Shown piece by piece: positions 9,870 through 22,376 of a DNA stretch of 64,000 nucleotides; position 1 is the stretch's first letter; each line of letters begins with the position of its first letter. The DNA comes from Rhodamnia argentea. Taxonomy: Eukaryota; Streptophyta; Magnoliopsida; Myrtales; Myrtaceae. The DNA lies in the NCBI RefSeq assembly GCF_020921035.1, contig NC_063150.1, forward strand, positions 27,947,826-28,011,825, in the 5' to 3' direction. Under the pieces are notes generated by a model. It searched no databases and was not told where the DNA came from. It worked only from the letters and a program-made list of their open reading frames with translations. A program made the position numbers and the translations under genes.

Positions 9870-12800
9870 ATGGCGTCGGAGCAGTTGATGGGGACCGGTG
9901 GGCACCGGTACTTCCAGATGGAGTCGGAGCCTTCTCAGGCGACGGCGTCGTCCATCCATTCGTTCCGTCAGGGCTCCGCGGAGCTGACTCGGATCTTCGA
10001 CGAGTTGCCGATGGCGACGATCGTGTCCGTCTCGAGGCCCGACGCCGGCGATATCAGCCCGGTGCTCTTGTCTTATACGATTGAGTTTCGGTACAAGCAG
10101 GTAGAGGTTCTATGCTTGCTCGCTGGCGCGCGCGATGCGGGCTTGAGATTGTACCTTTTTTGCTCTTTGCCGCGATCACTCGTTTGAGCTTTACGTTTGA
10201 CTTGCGTCTCGAATTGTTAGAAGTATTTCGGCTTTTTGCTTGGGAGGCTAGTTCAGTTTACTTTGCTGCAGTGATACTTTTGAGATGTTGATGAATCGTT
10301 GGACATGGATGAGCATTTGAGCAATTGCGTTGTTTGCTTTGCTCTAACTGATAAGCGTCTCTTTACACCAGTGGACGTGATACCCAGTGATGTTTTACTC
10401 TGTTGATTGATGCTGCAATTATGTTTAGCTTGAGATGAGTCAATATGACGCGCCACAATTTTCTGTCGTTTTGGTGCTTTAATAAGTGTAAATTCTGTAT
10501 TATTTGATTACCACAATCTGAAAGTGGTAAGTCAAGTAGCTGAAATTCCTGCTCTTTGAGTCTTTTGCTCAAACGTCAGTCTGCAAATGTACTCAAATGT
10601 CAGTCTGCAAATGTACATCCTTGATCAGAATTTATCGTATTACAAGCTGGTATCTTTCTTTAAGATTCATTTTTTCTGTATTTGCGGATAAAAGTTTAAT
10701 GTTGTACCTCATCGCCATCGTGATTTTCTAAGTTTTATAAGATTGTGCATGTTATTGTCTCACTCTCTGCTTTAAAAGCTTGGTTGGTGAGTTTCTCTCT
10801 CTTTGTCGTGAATCCTCTAGTTCAAATGGCGTTTATTGAAGAAAGCATCCCAAGTCTTCATTTTGCACTTTGCATTGAAGAAACGTGCCTTCATCGAGGA
10901 AATTCATGAGAAGCAGGAGCAGGTGTGTCTTGGATTGTGATATTCTAAATTAATTAAGTTTACAGCTGTTCAATTCTCTTTTTATGCTCTATTACCTTAG
11001 TTGTTTAATGCTAATGTTTCAGAAGATGCGGGCTTTTGATGTACTTCTTATTGGAATATTAAGGTTAAAGAATGGCTTCAAAATCTAGGATTTGGAGATC
11101 ATACACCAGCTGTGCAAGATGAAGATGAAGTTGATGATGAGGCGGATCCTTTTCATCACGATGAAAGTTTTAAAAATAGGTAATCCCAGCACTATATGGC
11201 GCATTAATTGGATGGTTATGATTCGAAGCATCCATAATTTTAATAATTCTTACAGGTGGGTTTTTTGTTCAGAGATGTTCCCTCAAGAGCTGCTCTTCCT
11301 GTCATTCGACCTGCTTTGGGAAGGCAGCAATCTATATCGGACCGTGCCAAGATTGCAATGCAAGAGTACTTGAATCACTTCCTTGGAAACATGGATATTG
11401 TCAATTCTCGAGAGGTATACCATGGTAATTATGCTTAACTATATGGTAGTTATTTTTCCTTATTTTGGATGTGCATTGGTCTCTGAAAGTTTTATTTTTT
11501 TGGCTAGATTGTTAGAAGTGTTGTGTCTAGTTGTAGCTAGCTGATATGGTCATATCTTTGTCTGTGAGAGCTGTATCTTTTATGAAGTCCAGCTTTTAGT
11601 GTTAAACAGTGTTATGGCACTGCATGTGGGCACCTTGGTACGACCACTGAAAGCAATTGCCATTTCGACATCACTATTTGTGGAAATAATTGTCAAAGGT
11701 CCTCCTTGGTAACCACTTCAAGTAAAACATGTTTCTCAATCAATTGTTTTGTCATCCAAAAAACTCTGTAGTTCTCATATGTTTCTGAGAGAAGCAAATG
11801 GTCGTGGTTTCTTTGCACTTGAATATTGGGAGATGGTAGCAGTACTAATATTGTCCCAGTTGTCCTAACATCAGCTCTTTCATGCTTGGTGAGCTACACC
11901 ATAGGTATGCAAGTTTTTGGAGGTTTCCAAGTTATCTTTCTGCCCAGAGTATGGGCCCAAACTGAAGGAGGAGTATGTAATGGTGAAGCACCTGCCAAAG
12001 ATTTCTAAAAGTGATGATTCCAGAAGATGCTGTGCATGTGGTTGGTTCAATTGCTGTAAGAATAACTGGCAAAAGGTAATATCATGCATCCATGCAGTTG
12101 AGGTTCATACTAGTCATATTAGTTGTGGCAATAGGCGTTCATGTAGCCTCTCTCTTTGAGAACCTTTCTTTCTCATTCCAATTGCAGCATGTATTTGTAC
12201 ATGTGCATTAACCTTTTTTTCCCTTCTTTGCAAAATGAAGTATTATTTGCTCATTAAATACTGGATGCCATACCGCTCCACACGAACAGATTGATGATTT
12301 TTGCTACTAGATCTTGGCACTGAATCAGTTTTAAAGAGTCCTATATTTATCATAATCATTTTTCCTTTTGTTTTCGTCATGATACGTCGTCAACCATTCC
12401 TCCTCTTTTTGTCTTTCTCCTTTTTCTCTGTATAAATCGATACACCTTTTGGCATTCAAACTTTCTGACTGGAATAGAAATTTTATCCAGTTTATTTCTA
12501 TGGTGCACTTTCGGATATATTATCCTCGCGACAAACTCTTAAGCACACTGTACATTGCAGGTGTGGGCAGTGCTAAAACCTGGATTTTTAGCCTTGCTGG
12601 GGGATCCCTTTGATACAAAACCTTTGGATATAATTGTTTTTGACGTGTTACCAGCATCAGATGGAAATGGAGAAGGTAGAGTGTCGTTGGCTAAAGAAGT
12701 GAAGGAAAGTAATCCACTCCGCCATGCGTTCAGGGTAAGAACGCTCGCAGCATGCAACAGTTCCCTCAATGTGTGTGTTGGGGTGTGGGTGTAGAAAACT

Positions 12801-15800
12801 TATTGACTTGGTACATTCTAGTACTTTTGATGTCGGTATCATCATGGAGGAGTTTAAATGTACTTCATCTTCTCTACAATTGCCACAGAGTGGCTCCGCT
12901 CTGGGACCTGAGCCTGTATATGCGGAAAATTGGAATCTAGGCTAAGAGTGTTGCATGAGAAAAGTGATAGCAACTACTGTTCTGCTGACTCCCAGGCATT
13001 AGTGGTACTTTGAACTACTTTATTTGTATAGGTTTGTAACTTAACTATGTATTATTCACATAGGAGATTTACTCATTTTATTGATAAAATATCCAAAGAT
13101 TATTTGGCTCATTGACAGAAAAATCTGACTGAAAGGAATTGGTAGAAGTTTACTACGTCATGTTGTTTGTGGCTATTGAGTGGTTGAGAAACATCGTAGA
13201 TAGTTGTTTATGTGATAAAACCTTAATAAACAATATTTGGTGATTGTTAGAAAGGATGGGGAACACTTACTTTGACTCCCCATCAGATGCAGGATGATAT
13301 GGGTGAAGGATATATGTCTCGAATGATCGGGACATCATAATACGTTTTCATTTTATCATGGCTAAAATCCGAATGACATGTTGCACTAAATGGAATAAAT
13401 AGGAAACAGTTTAATAGCGAACTAACATCGCGTAATGTGGAAGGTGACTTGCGGTACCCGGAACATCAGATTAAGAGTCAAGAGCAATGCTAAAGTCAAA
13501 GATTGGGTGGCAGCTATCAATGACGCTGGTCTTAGGCCTCCGGAAGGTTGGTGCCATCCTCATCGTTTTGGCTCTTTTGCTCCTCCAAGGGGTTTGAATG
13601 ATGACGGTAGCCGGGCTCAGTGGTTCATTGACGGCCAGGCAGCATTTGCAGCCATTGCTTCCTCTATTGAAAATGCGAAATCGGAGGTTTGCGTCTCCCA
13701 ACCCTGACTCTTAGTTTTGTCAGAATGTAGTGCAATTCTTGAATCATAAATGATCACTTAGATCACATAAATGAAGTGAAAAGGGTCACATAATGCATGT
13801 CATAACTGGCCAATGGTTACTGCAGATTTTTATCTGTGGATGGTGGGTGTGCCCAGAACTATATTTAAGGCGTCCTTTTCATACAAATGTTTCTTCAAGG
13901 CTTGATGCTTTATTGGAAGCAAAAGCTAAGCAAGGAGTGCAGGTAAAATTTACTGTTGACGACAGATTGGGGTCATTATGTCTGCTTTTCCTTTTCTAGT
14001 GATACTGTTGAGAAGATGCAGTTTTCTAGAAATTGAGATTTACTATAATAGATAAATACACAAGTAGATGATCAGTTTTAGCTCAATTAACATTACTAAA
14101 TTGGTTCTAGAACCAAATATTAACGTATGACTATGAACGTAGTCGAACTTTCTTTTTCGCCTAGGGTCGGTGAGGTTACCATAAATTTGAATCCTAAGCT
14201 CGAATTGTGGAATTGTAAGATTTTACAAACTTTGTAAAGTAGCTACAAGATTTTGCGAGTCTAATGCATATTGGATCTGAAAGCTCAAAACTACTAAATT
14301 AAGCAGTTACTAGCATTATCGATTAGAACTTCAGATTAAATCTTTGTTATACATTAACTAATATTTGTTCAATCCAAAAGATTAAAGGTGGTTCTTTGAA
14401 ATAACTGGAGATCATTGTCTATAATACACAAACAATACCTAAATTAAATGCTTACCAAAAGGAATTACTAATTGTTCAAAGTTATTTGGTCAAAGAAAAA
14501 GTTAAAACTTTAAATATAATTTAGAATTAAACTTCTGAATAAATTTTTTGAAAAATGAGTATACTGATAAAGCTAAATAACCACTGATCTAGATTAAATT
14601 TCTAGGAGAATAAATCCAGAAATTTGCTTCTATCATTTAAAATTCAGGATACAAAAAGACATGTATGGGTCAGATGTGATTATGTTGTTGGAGTCGCTCC
14701 AAAGCAATGTTGCTGATAAGGAGCGATCATTATTTTTGAGATGTTGCTTGAGCAAGTCCCTTGGGGAGAAGCAGGATTTTTATTGATCTAAACGTTTTCA
14801 GTGACGAGTCAACTCGCGATTTTGACAACTCTGATGAAGATAGTGAAGTCCTTGCACCTTTTGCACTATTCTCCTCCTTTTCCTTTATTTTTCCTAAATG
14901 CACATCTAGTGAAAAACCCATTGTTCATCACTCTTTTTTCTAATATTTGGAGGCTGTCTTTGTTTGTTTTTTATTTTGTGATCGCAGATTTACATTCTTT
15001 TGTACAAAGAGGTGGCCCTTGCTTTGAAAATCAACAGCGTGTACAGCAAAAGAAAGCTTCTTAGCATTCATGAGAATGTGAGGGTACTTCGATATCCTGA
15101 TCACTTTTCTAGTGGTGTCTACCTATGGTATGCGACTTTAGGAACGATTGATAGGTTTGTAAGGCTTTCTAGACATTGTTCTCGGGGGCTGGCAATTTCT
15201 GATATTAGCATCTGGCTGGATTCAGGTCCCACCACGAAAAGATCGTCATCGTGGATTACCAGATTTGTTTCATAGGTGGACTAGATTTGTGTTTCGGTCG
15301 TTACGACACCTCTGAACACAAGGTCGGTGACTTTCCCCCTTTGATCTGGCCTGGAAAGGATTATTACAACCCAAGGTAAGCTTCATCTGCATGTCAGCGA
15401 TCCTATTCTACAATTTGCGGTGGAGATTTCAGATGCTCCATATGCTACTTACCTAATTGTTATACCATGTCTAGTTCTATCGTCCCTTGAAATAAGTTGA
15501 TGTTAGCAGTCATTTATATTACTTGGAGGTGTAAGGGATTATTGCTGGATCAATAATTGAAAAGGCTTTTCGGAAATACTTCGTTCTGTTAGCGGTGATA
15601 TGAAACTGTACCTATCCAATTACTTGTTTAGATACATGGAGGACTATTGCTTGGTCTTTTCCTTGACCTGCCAATTGATGAGCATTGCACTTTAAAATGT
15701 GATCTATCAGGGAATCTGAGCCAAATTCGTGGGAAGACACAGTGAAAGATGAATTGGACCGTGAAAAATATCCTCGCATGCCTTGGCATGACGTCCATTG

Positions 15801-18800
15801 TGCTCTATTGGGACCACCCTGCAGGGATGTAGCTAGACACTTCGTTCAACGGTGGAACTATGCAAAGGTCCATTTGGGTTTTGTTTTCTCAGAATTGGTA
15901 CATCTTCTTAGAAGTCATGAACCCGTGACTTACTGTGCATAATATTTAATCTTCAGAGAAATAAAGCCCCGTATGAGGATGCAATTCCTCTGCTTATGCC
16001 TCAACATCATATGGTGATTCCACACTACATGGGTAGAAGGAAGGAGTTGGAGGTTGAGAACAAGAACGTTGAAGATGGTCATAATAAAAGCCTCAAAAGA
16101 CAAGACTCTTTTTCCTCTAGATCATCTTCACAAGATATTCCACTGCTTCTTCCTCAAGAGCTTGATAGTGTCGATGCTCCTCCAGAAGGGAGTCCAAAAT
16201 CCAGCGATCTTGATCATAATATTTGTCTCATTGATCAGCCAAGCAGACTAGGCAGGAATCATCACTTTTATTTACGTAAATCCAAATATGAAGATGTGGT
16301 TGATACGCCAATGAAGGGTTTTGTTGATGACCTTGACCTGGATTTTCATAAAAAACCCTGTCCGCCAGTTGGGTTGCCATTGAATCCAGAATGGTGGGAA
16401 ACACAGGAGCGGGGTGATCAAATGGCACCTGCAGATGAAACTGGGCAAGTTGGTCCTTGCACTCCATGTCGTTGTCAGGTGGGTCATGTCTCCTGACTGC
16501 AGTGTTTCCTGTGTTACTCAAAATTTAATTGTTCTATGTGTTACTCTTTTAAGTGATATGTTCATTTCAGCATTTTGAATATTAAATCTCCGATATTCTG
16601 ATTCTAGTTGGAAATTTAGTCTTCTCTGCAAATTCTGGACTTTTGAAGGATGATTTCTAGAAATATGTTGTATACTGATGCGTCAAAGTTTCTCACAATT
16701 ATCAGATATTAGAAATACTGATCTTGAACTAAATGTTTCCTCACAGGCGACATATGATTAGGGGATTATGATGGTGATTGTTGATAAGGTCATTTGAAAA
16801 CTAATGTACTTTGCCTTATCAAAATAATTATTAGAATATGGTAGTGGTACTTTTTTTTTTTACACAAATATGGTAGTGATACTTGAAACTGCCCTTCGTG
16901 CTTTAGTATTTATGAATCTTTGGCTGCTAGCCTACATCAAACTACATCCCGATATTTCTGCGAAGGAAGTCTGTAAACTGTGGCAACAGAAGGAACTTAG
17001 TCGGTCATGTGATGCCACACTTAAGATACAACATCTTATTCTTGTTTCATATGTGTTCTGCTCTAGTACCTGGTAGATTGTCATATGCCCAAACTCTGTT
17101 TTATTTTGAACAATGTCAGCACGTCATTATCCTTGTTTTAGCCATCATTACATGAAATGTTACAAGGGCTTGTAATCTATGTGATTATTTATTATATTAT
17201 GGTGATTTCCTTTACATAATTCATTGTCATGATTTCCAGGTAATTAGGAGTGTCAGCCAGTGGTCCGCTGGAACAAGCCAGACTGAGGAAAGTATACACA
17301 ACGCCTATTGTTCTCTTATTGAGAAAGCAGAACACTTTATTTATATTGAGGTATAAAGGCAAGCTCCATTTCCTGAAATTCTCCAGTTTTCAAGGCAAAG
17401 TTTGTGAAGCGAGTAGTTTTCGTTGGCGATAACACATTATTGGACAAAGAATTTTGTAGGACATACTCAACTGGGGGAAAGTATGTTGCGGTGGATATCC
17501 TGTATCAAATAAAACATAAATCTTCAGAACATTGTAGTTCATTCTCTTGATACAAGCCATATTTCTATCTTCTTTTGCATTTAAAGGATGTTTATGCAGT
17601 TGGCTATGCATCTTAATTCCCATACATTGGTGAATGCTAATTTTGATTATTTGGTCAAACTGTGCCTTTATATCTTATTGTACCTAGAGTTTTATCTTTA
17701 TGTTGGGTTTCATTCTAATTATACTGATTGTTCACTCCTGACCTTGTCCAATTCTCGGGCAACAAAATTGCCAGAATCAATTTTTTATATCAGGTCTTTC
17801 AGGTGATGAAATTATCCGAAATCGTGTTTTGGAATCGCTATACCGCCGAATTTTGAAAGCTCATAATGATAAGAGATCTTTCAGAGTTATCATTGTTATA
17901 CCTCTCCTACCCGGTTTCCAGGTTTATTTCTCTATTCCTTGAGATTGAACTTCGAGTTCATAACCGACAGCAGTTTTTTTTTTATTTTAAACTAAACGTT
18001 GGCATTCAACAGGGTGGGATTGATGATGGTGGCGCGGCGTCTGTTAGAGCCATAATGCACTGGCAATATCGAACTATTTGCAGAGGAAACAGTTCAATAT
18101 TGCACAATCTTTATGATCTACTTGGTTCTAAAGCTAACGATTTCATCTCTTTCTACGGTCTCAGAGCTAGTGGGAAGCTCTTTGATGGAGGCCCCATTGC
18201 ATCTAGCCAGGTAGGGTACCATGACTAAAGCAAATTAACCCTATAGATATTTACTTTAACATTCACTATCCTTATGCCTCATGTTGCTTTTTTCTATGTG
18301 ATTCCATTTCTGATATTTATCGGGTCTTGCATGGAACCCAGGGAAGCACATTTACCATGCTGTTCTGAGTATTTGTGATCCTGTATTGCAGGTGTACGTG
18401 CATAGCAAAGTCCTGATAATAGACGACTGCATGTCGCTTATAGGATCAGCGAATATAAATGATAGAAGTTTGCTTGGTTCCAGAGATTCTGAGGTACTAG
18501 CTACTACTGGAGCTTCAGAGTCATGCAATTGCTTATTGGTACCTTAGAGATGATTGAAGTCTTTCGGACTTTTTTAAAGTAATCAACACCTATAAGCATG
18601 AGAATGAGATAGCTGATCTTCTTACTAGCTTTCCCTTCTGCAGCGTTCTTAAACTGGTAGAGTGGTGTGTCAGCTTTCAATTGATTGGTTTAGATCTATT
18701 ATTTTCATTTCCACGTTATCTTCATTCCTTTGGTTTGCCGTTCCTTCTTTTCTTCATCCTGAGATAAAATGATTATCTCTTTTCTGTCCTTAAAAAGGAG

Positions 18801-20116
18801 AAGAAAGCTATATACGTTACCACTGTATATATGAAAGTGGATTTATCACCATATCAAATGGTGAAACCGTGAAAGATTTGATACACCAGGTTCTGTGGCT
18901 CTGCTTCAGTAATACATGGTCTAGCGTCACTGTCCTCCTGGTATTTCTGCATCTTCTTGACGTTTTTTCTTCATCTCATCCTTCTTTATTCCTGCTTTTA
19001 ACATAGATTGCCGTGCTTATCGAAGACAAGGAATTAGTTGATTCAACTATGGGAGGCATTCCTTGGAAGGCTGGAAAATTTTCTCAGAGTCTTCGTCTTT
19101 CTCTGTGGTCTGAACACCTTGGTCTTCATGCTGGAGAGGTCAGTGAAAATGATCTTCTGTTTTTGGAATTTTGGATTGAGCTTGAGGGTTGTATACACAT
19201 TAGCGTCTGGGTGCTGTATATGTGTGGATAAAAGTAGAGATTCATTAAGTTTTTATTTAATCACAGGCTATGAGTTTTACTCAGCTTGTTTCTATTTTAC
19301 TCAGGTGAATCAAATAATTGATCCAGTGGTTGATTCTACTTACAAAGATATATGGATGGCAACTGCTAAGGTAAGAGGCTTCTCACCCTGGTTTCAAAGA
19401 TTTTCAGTGTACCTAAGGAGTATTTTTGGCTTTTGAAAATGGGTGAACCCACTTTTAGTTGTTTCCATTGCATTTGGTAGAACCAGGTCCCTCATGCGAA
19501 GAAATCTGATGGGAGCCAGTGTGAGCGTGCGTGCATGCATGAGAGATTGTGTGTGGGTGTGGGTTTGGGGGTTTGTGTAATTTGGTCCAATGTGTACTAT
19601 AGTCGTTCGATTGGGAATTGCCAGCATTTACTGATCATTTGTTTGTACATTTGGCAGACAAATACCGCAATTTATCAAGACGTCTTCTCTTGCATACCTA
19701 ATGATCTTATACATTCCAGGTACAGCACACATCTGGTGTGGTCTGTTTTCTGCATCTCTTTTCTTCCTTTGGGTTGCTTATGACAATGCATATGTAATCA
19801 GATCTTCCTTTTGCATCTCTCATCTTTCTTGTGAGTTGACTGTGTTTTGTGATGATTGCCATGCAGAGTTGCCATCAGAGAAAACTCGGCCCACTGGAAG
19901 GAGAAAATTGGGCACACTACTATTGATTTAGGTATTGCCCCTGAGAAATTAGAGTCCTTCCACAATGGCGATATGAATAGGACCGATCCCATGCTGAGAT
20001 TGGAGTCAGTGAGGGGTCATCTTGTTTCTTTTCCCTTAGATTTCATGTGCAGAGAAGATTTAAGACCGGTATTTAACGAGAGCGAATATTACGCATCTCC
20101 TCAAGTTTTCCACTGA
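9870..20116 (+). CDS. PLDZETA1: phospholipase D zeta (PX-PH type), 20 exons
   Basis: Hydrolyses phosphatidylcholine to phosphatidic acid; plant PLD zetas act at membranes in phosphate starvation, vesicle traffic and root growth. Exons by splice sites: 9870-10100, 10821-10922, 11064-11179, 11273-11414, 11905-12075, 12561-12734, 13444-13686, 13826-13942, 14988-15127, 15226-15375, 15711-15867, 15957-16478, 17240-17350, 17775-17921, 18013-18210, 18392-18493, 19007-19138, 19305-19370, 19658-19719, 19867-20116. All phases join, giving 1110 aa. The N-terminal MASEQLM and C-terminal YASPQVFH match Arabidopsis PLD zeta 1. The PX domain is roughly residues 45-195 and PH about 205-345. Both catalytic HxKxxxxD motifs are present: His482/Lys484/Asp489 in exon 10 and His911/Lys913/Asp918 in exon 16. 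A Trp in the ALWGPPCRD motif that I recall from Arabidopsis is Leu here (exon 11). The gene looks intact; zeta 1 versus zeta 2 is less sure. Confidence 0.95.
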
Positions 20117-21944
20117 GCATCGTTTTTGGGGGAGCTTAAAAGGGTTACGACCACGAAAGAAGCACGGACAGCCGCATCTGTATCATTACATGCATATATT
20201 ATTACACTCTCCGGAAAAACGATTCTGACTCCATTTTTTTTTTCTAGCATTTCGGTGGGGTCATTTTGGGGTAGGAGCGAAGTTGTAATTTCGTCATGGA
20301 TATAAAAGTACGACTTTAGGAATAATGTTATCCTTTGTCATTTGAACTTTTGCTTCATCTCATTATGAAGCTTCATTTCGTTAAATGCTTCTTGTTTTGA
20401 GTCAAAACGGAAGCTGATGCTCTTTACCCTCATGAACTCCTCCGGCCCCATCTCCGCATGCTCGCAAGAAGTTCGATCGGTGAAGATGAGGACCGACGGC
20501 ATTGTTTATGGTCGATTTTACATGAGGAGAAAAAGAAAAGCCCGAATATAATTTATCCTTCTTGTGTTCTTTTTCTTTTGCGTTCTATAAAGAAAGAAGC
20601 ATGGCTTTTAGAAGTTGGGGTGGGAACCTCATGCGAGCTCCGAAATTCAGCCTCACAAAACACTCTTCTATTGCGAATCGTGCCATGTCAACATCGAATG
20701 CGGGTGAACTTAATTAGTAGGTTTGGGGGGGACATCCCACTAACATTAGCAATGACCGAATCTATGGCTAAGTCTCCCACTAACAATCACCACATCGAGC
20801 CCTTTATCAGGCGCTCATTACACATATATCGGCTGCAGCCAACTAATCCCACCAAAGCCAAATCCATTAAAATTTTTCCATCTACATAAATCGCGGGGAA
20901 AAAAATATTGAAAACATCATAATTTTCGTACGACGTTCACTTCGGTGCAAAAAATTTTCACCGGATCATTTTAAGTGTTAAATTTGAGTAAAGACGATCA
21001 CTTAAATGCCTTTAATAATAAATTTCGAGAATTCGGTCCACTTGACTTAGAAATTTTAATGATCCCTCTTGAACTTCGGCTTCTCTTTTTTTGCCCTTTT
21101 CTACGTGTTCTCTCGTTCACCGACCCACGATGAGAAAAAGTTCATGGTCCTCGAGTTCTCCCCTCCCCCCCCCCACCCCCGAAAAATATGGCCCCCTGGC
21201 CAAAAACCCGCCACGTGTCTCGGCATCTTCGTTGGGCCTTAAAAGTCCATCGATTCCATTATGTGATTTTCTTCTTTTTTTTCCTTGACCCGAAATTTCT
21301 CATCCACGGAACAAGCCAAAAAAAAAAAATAATAAAAAGGTCGAGGGTTGACCCTTTCATAGTCATCACCCGGGGCTGTTTCCCATTCGATTACCGTGGC
21401 CAACCATATGACATTAATTAAGCCAAAGCTCGATTTTACTAAGCGGTCACCAATGATTGATTATTAATACCATGATGGACAGGTGGGCGATGTGACAATC
21501 TCGAAACGGGTCCCCAAAGCCAAAGCCAATTCTCGTCCGCACGAATATCATAAACATGTGGGTCGCTGACGTAATTCCCCACCACCATTAAAACCAAACT
21601 GCCCCTTCGGACCGGCCCCCGCAATTCTCTACAATCGTGTGGCCAAATGCCGTGTCTTTCGCCACGTCATTATCGTTAACGTTCACGTCGACGTCGGCCA
21701 CCGTATATTGGTCGCCCTCTATTGGTGGGCGACCCTAGTATGTTATCGCATCAGCGCACCGAGGTCGTATATATTAGACCCAATCACGAAAGAGAGCAGT
21801 AGGTTATGCGTATCATTACCAATGATTCACTTTGCCTTAACCCCCACTAACTTGTTCGCACCAAACACGCCTAAAAGGACCACGTCGATCCAACATGTTC
21901 TTATTAGAGGTACCAAGAGAAAAAGGCATTATAGGTCTTCCATT
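20117..21944. other. PLD zeta 3'UTR and intergenic DNA
   Basis: The 3'UTR probably ends near 20.3-20.4 kb. The rest shows short open frames only (for example 20458-20889, 143 codons) with no recognisable domain, plus a C-rich run near 21165-21180. No gene is supported. Confidence 0.5.
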
Positions 21945-22365
21945 TGTCGAAAACTCGTAGTCGCGAAGCACGTCTTGATCCTCAAGATGATCGAAGACTA
22001 TCGAAGGTGAAAGGTTCTCTTCACCCGAGAGAAGTGTTCAAGAGAGGAGATGGACTCTACAAATTACTGTATTCACCTTACTTTCACCTTATCGAAACGA
22101 TTACAAGACTCGCCTATATATAGGCGTAAAACCAAGACTCCCGACATACCCAAGGTACATGAAAAGACCCGACTAGATACATAGCAATAATTGTACATCG
22201 GAATACTAAAAGACTCTCGAGACACACAACAAATAATGACCCTTAAAAAGCTACAAAGCAATAATGACACTAAACACGCGCGTCGATAGACGTCCATCGG
22301 AAACCGAAAAATCTATCGAAGAGTCACGCTATTGAATTCTAGAGTAGGCGGTGATATCTTCAATA
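21945..22365 (-). repeat. Copia 3' LTR (left copy)
   Basis: 421 bp, same length as the right copy and with no difference found on reading both through. In element orientation it runs from TATTGAAG to TCGACA, so the ends are TA...CA rather than the usual TG...CA. Confidence 0.92.
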
Positions 22366-22376
22366 CTCCCCCTCAC
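22366..22376 (-). other. Copia polypurine tract
   Basis: GTGAGGGGGAG in element orientation directly abuts the 3' LTR, as expected for plus-strand priming. Confidence 0.75.

Noticed and set aside
9560-10084. 174-codon open frame over the PLD zeta 5'UTR and exon 1
   Set aside because: Out of frame with the clear PLD N-terminus MASEQLM and driven by the CT repeat.
22073-22297. 74-codon frame repeated exactly at 26876-27100
   Set aside because: It is LTR sequence, not a gene; useful only as evidence that the two LTRs are the same.
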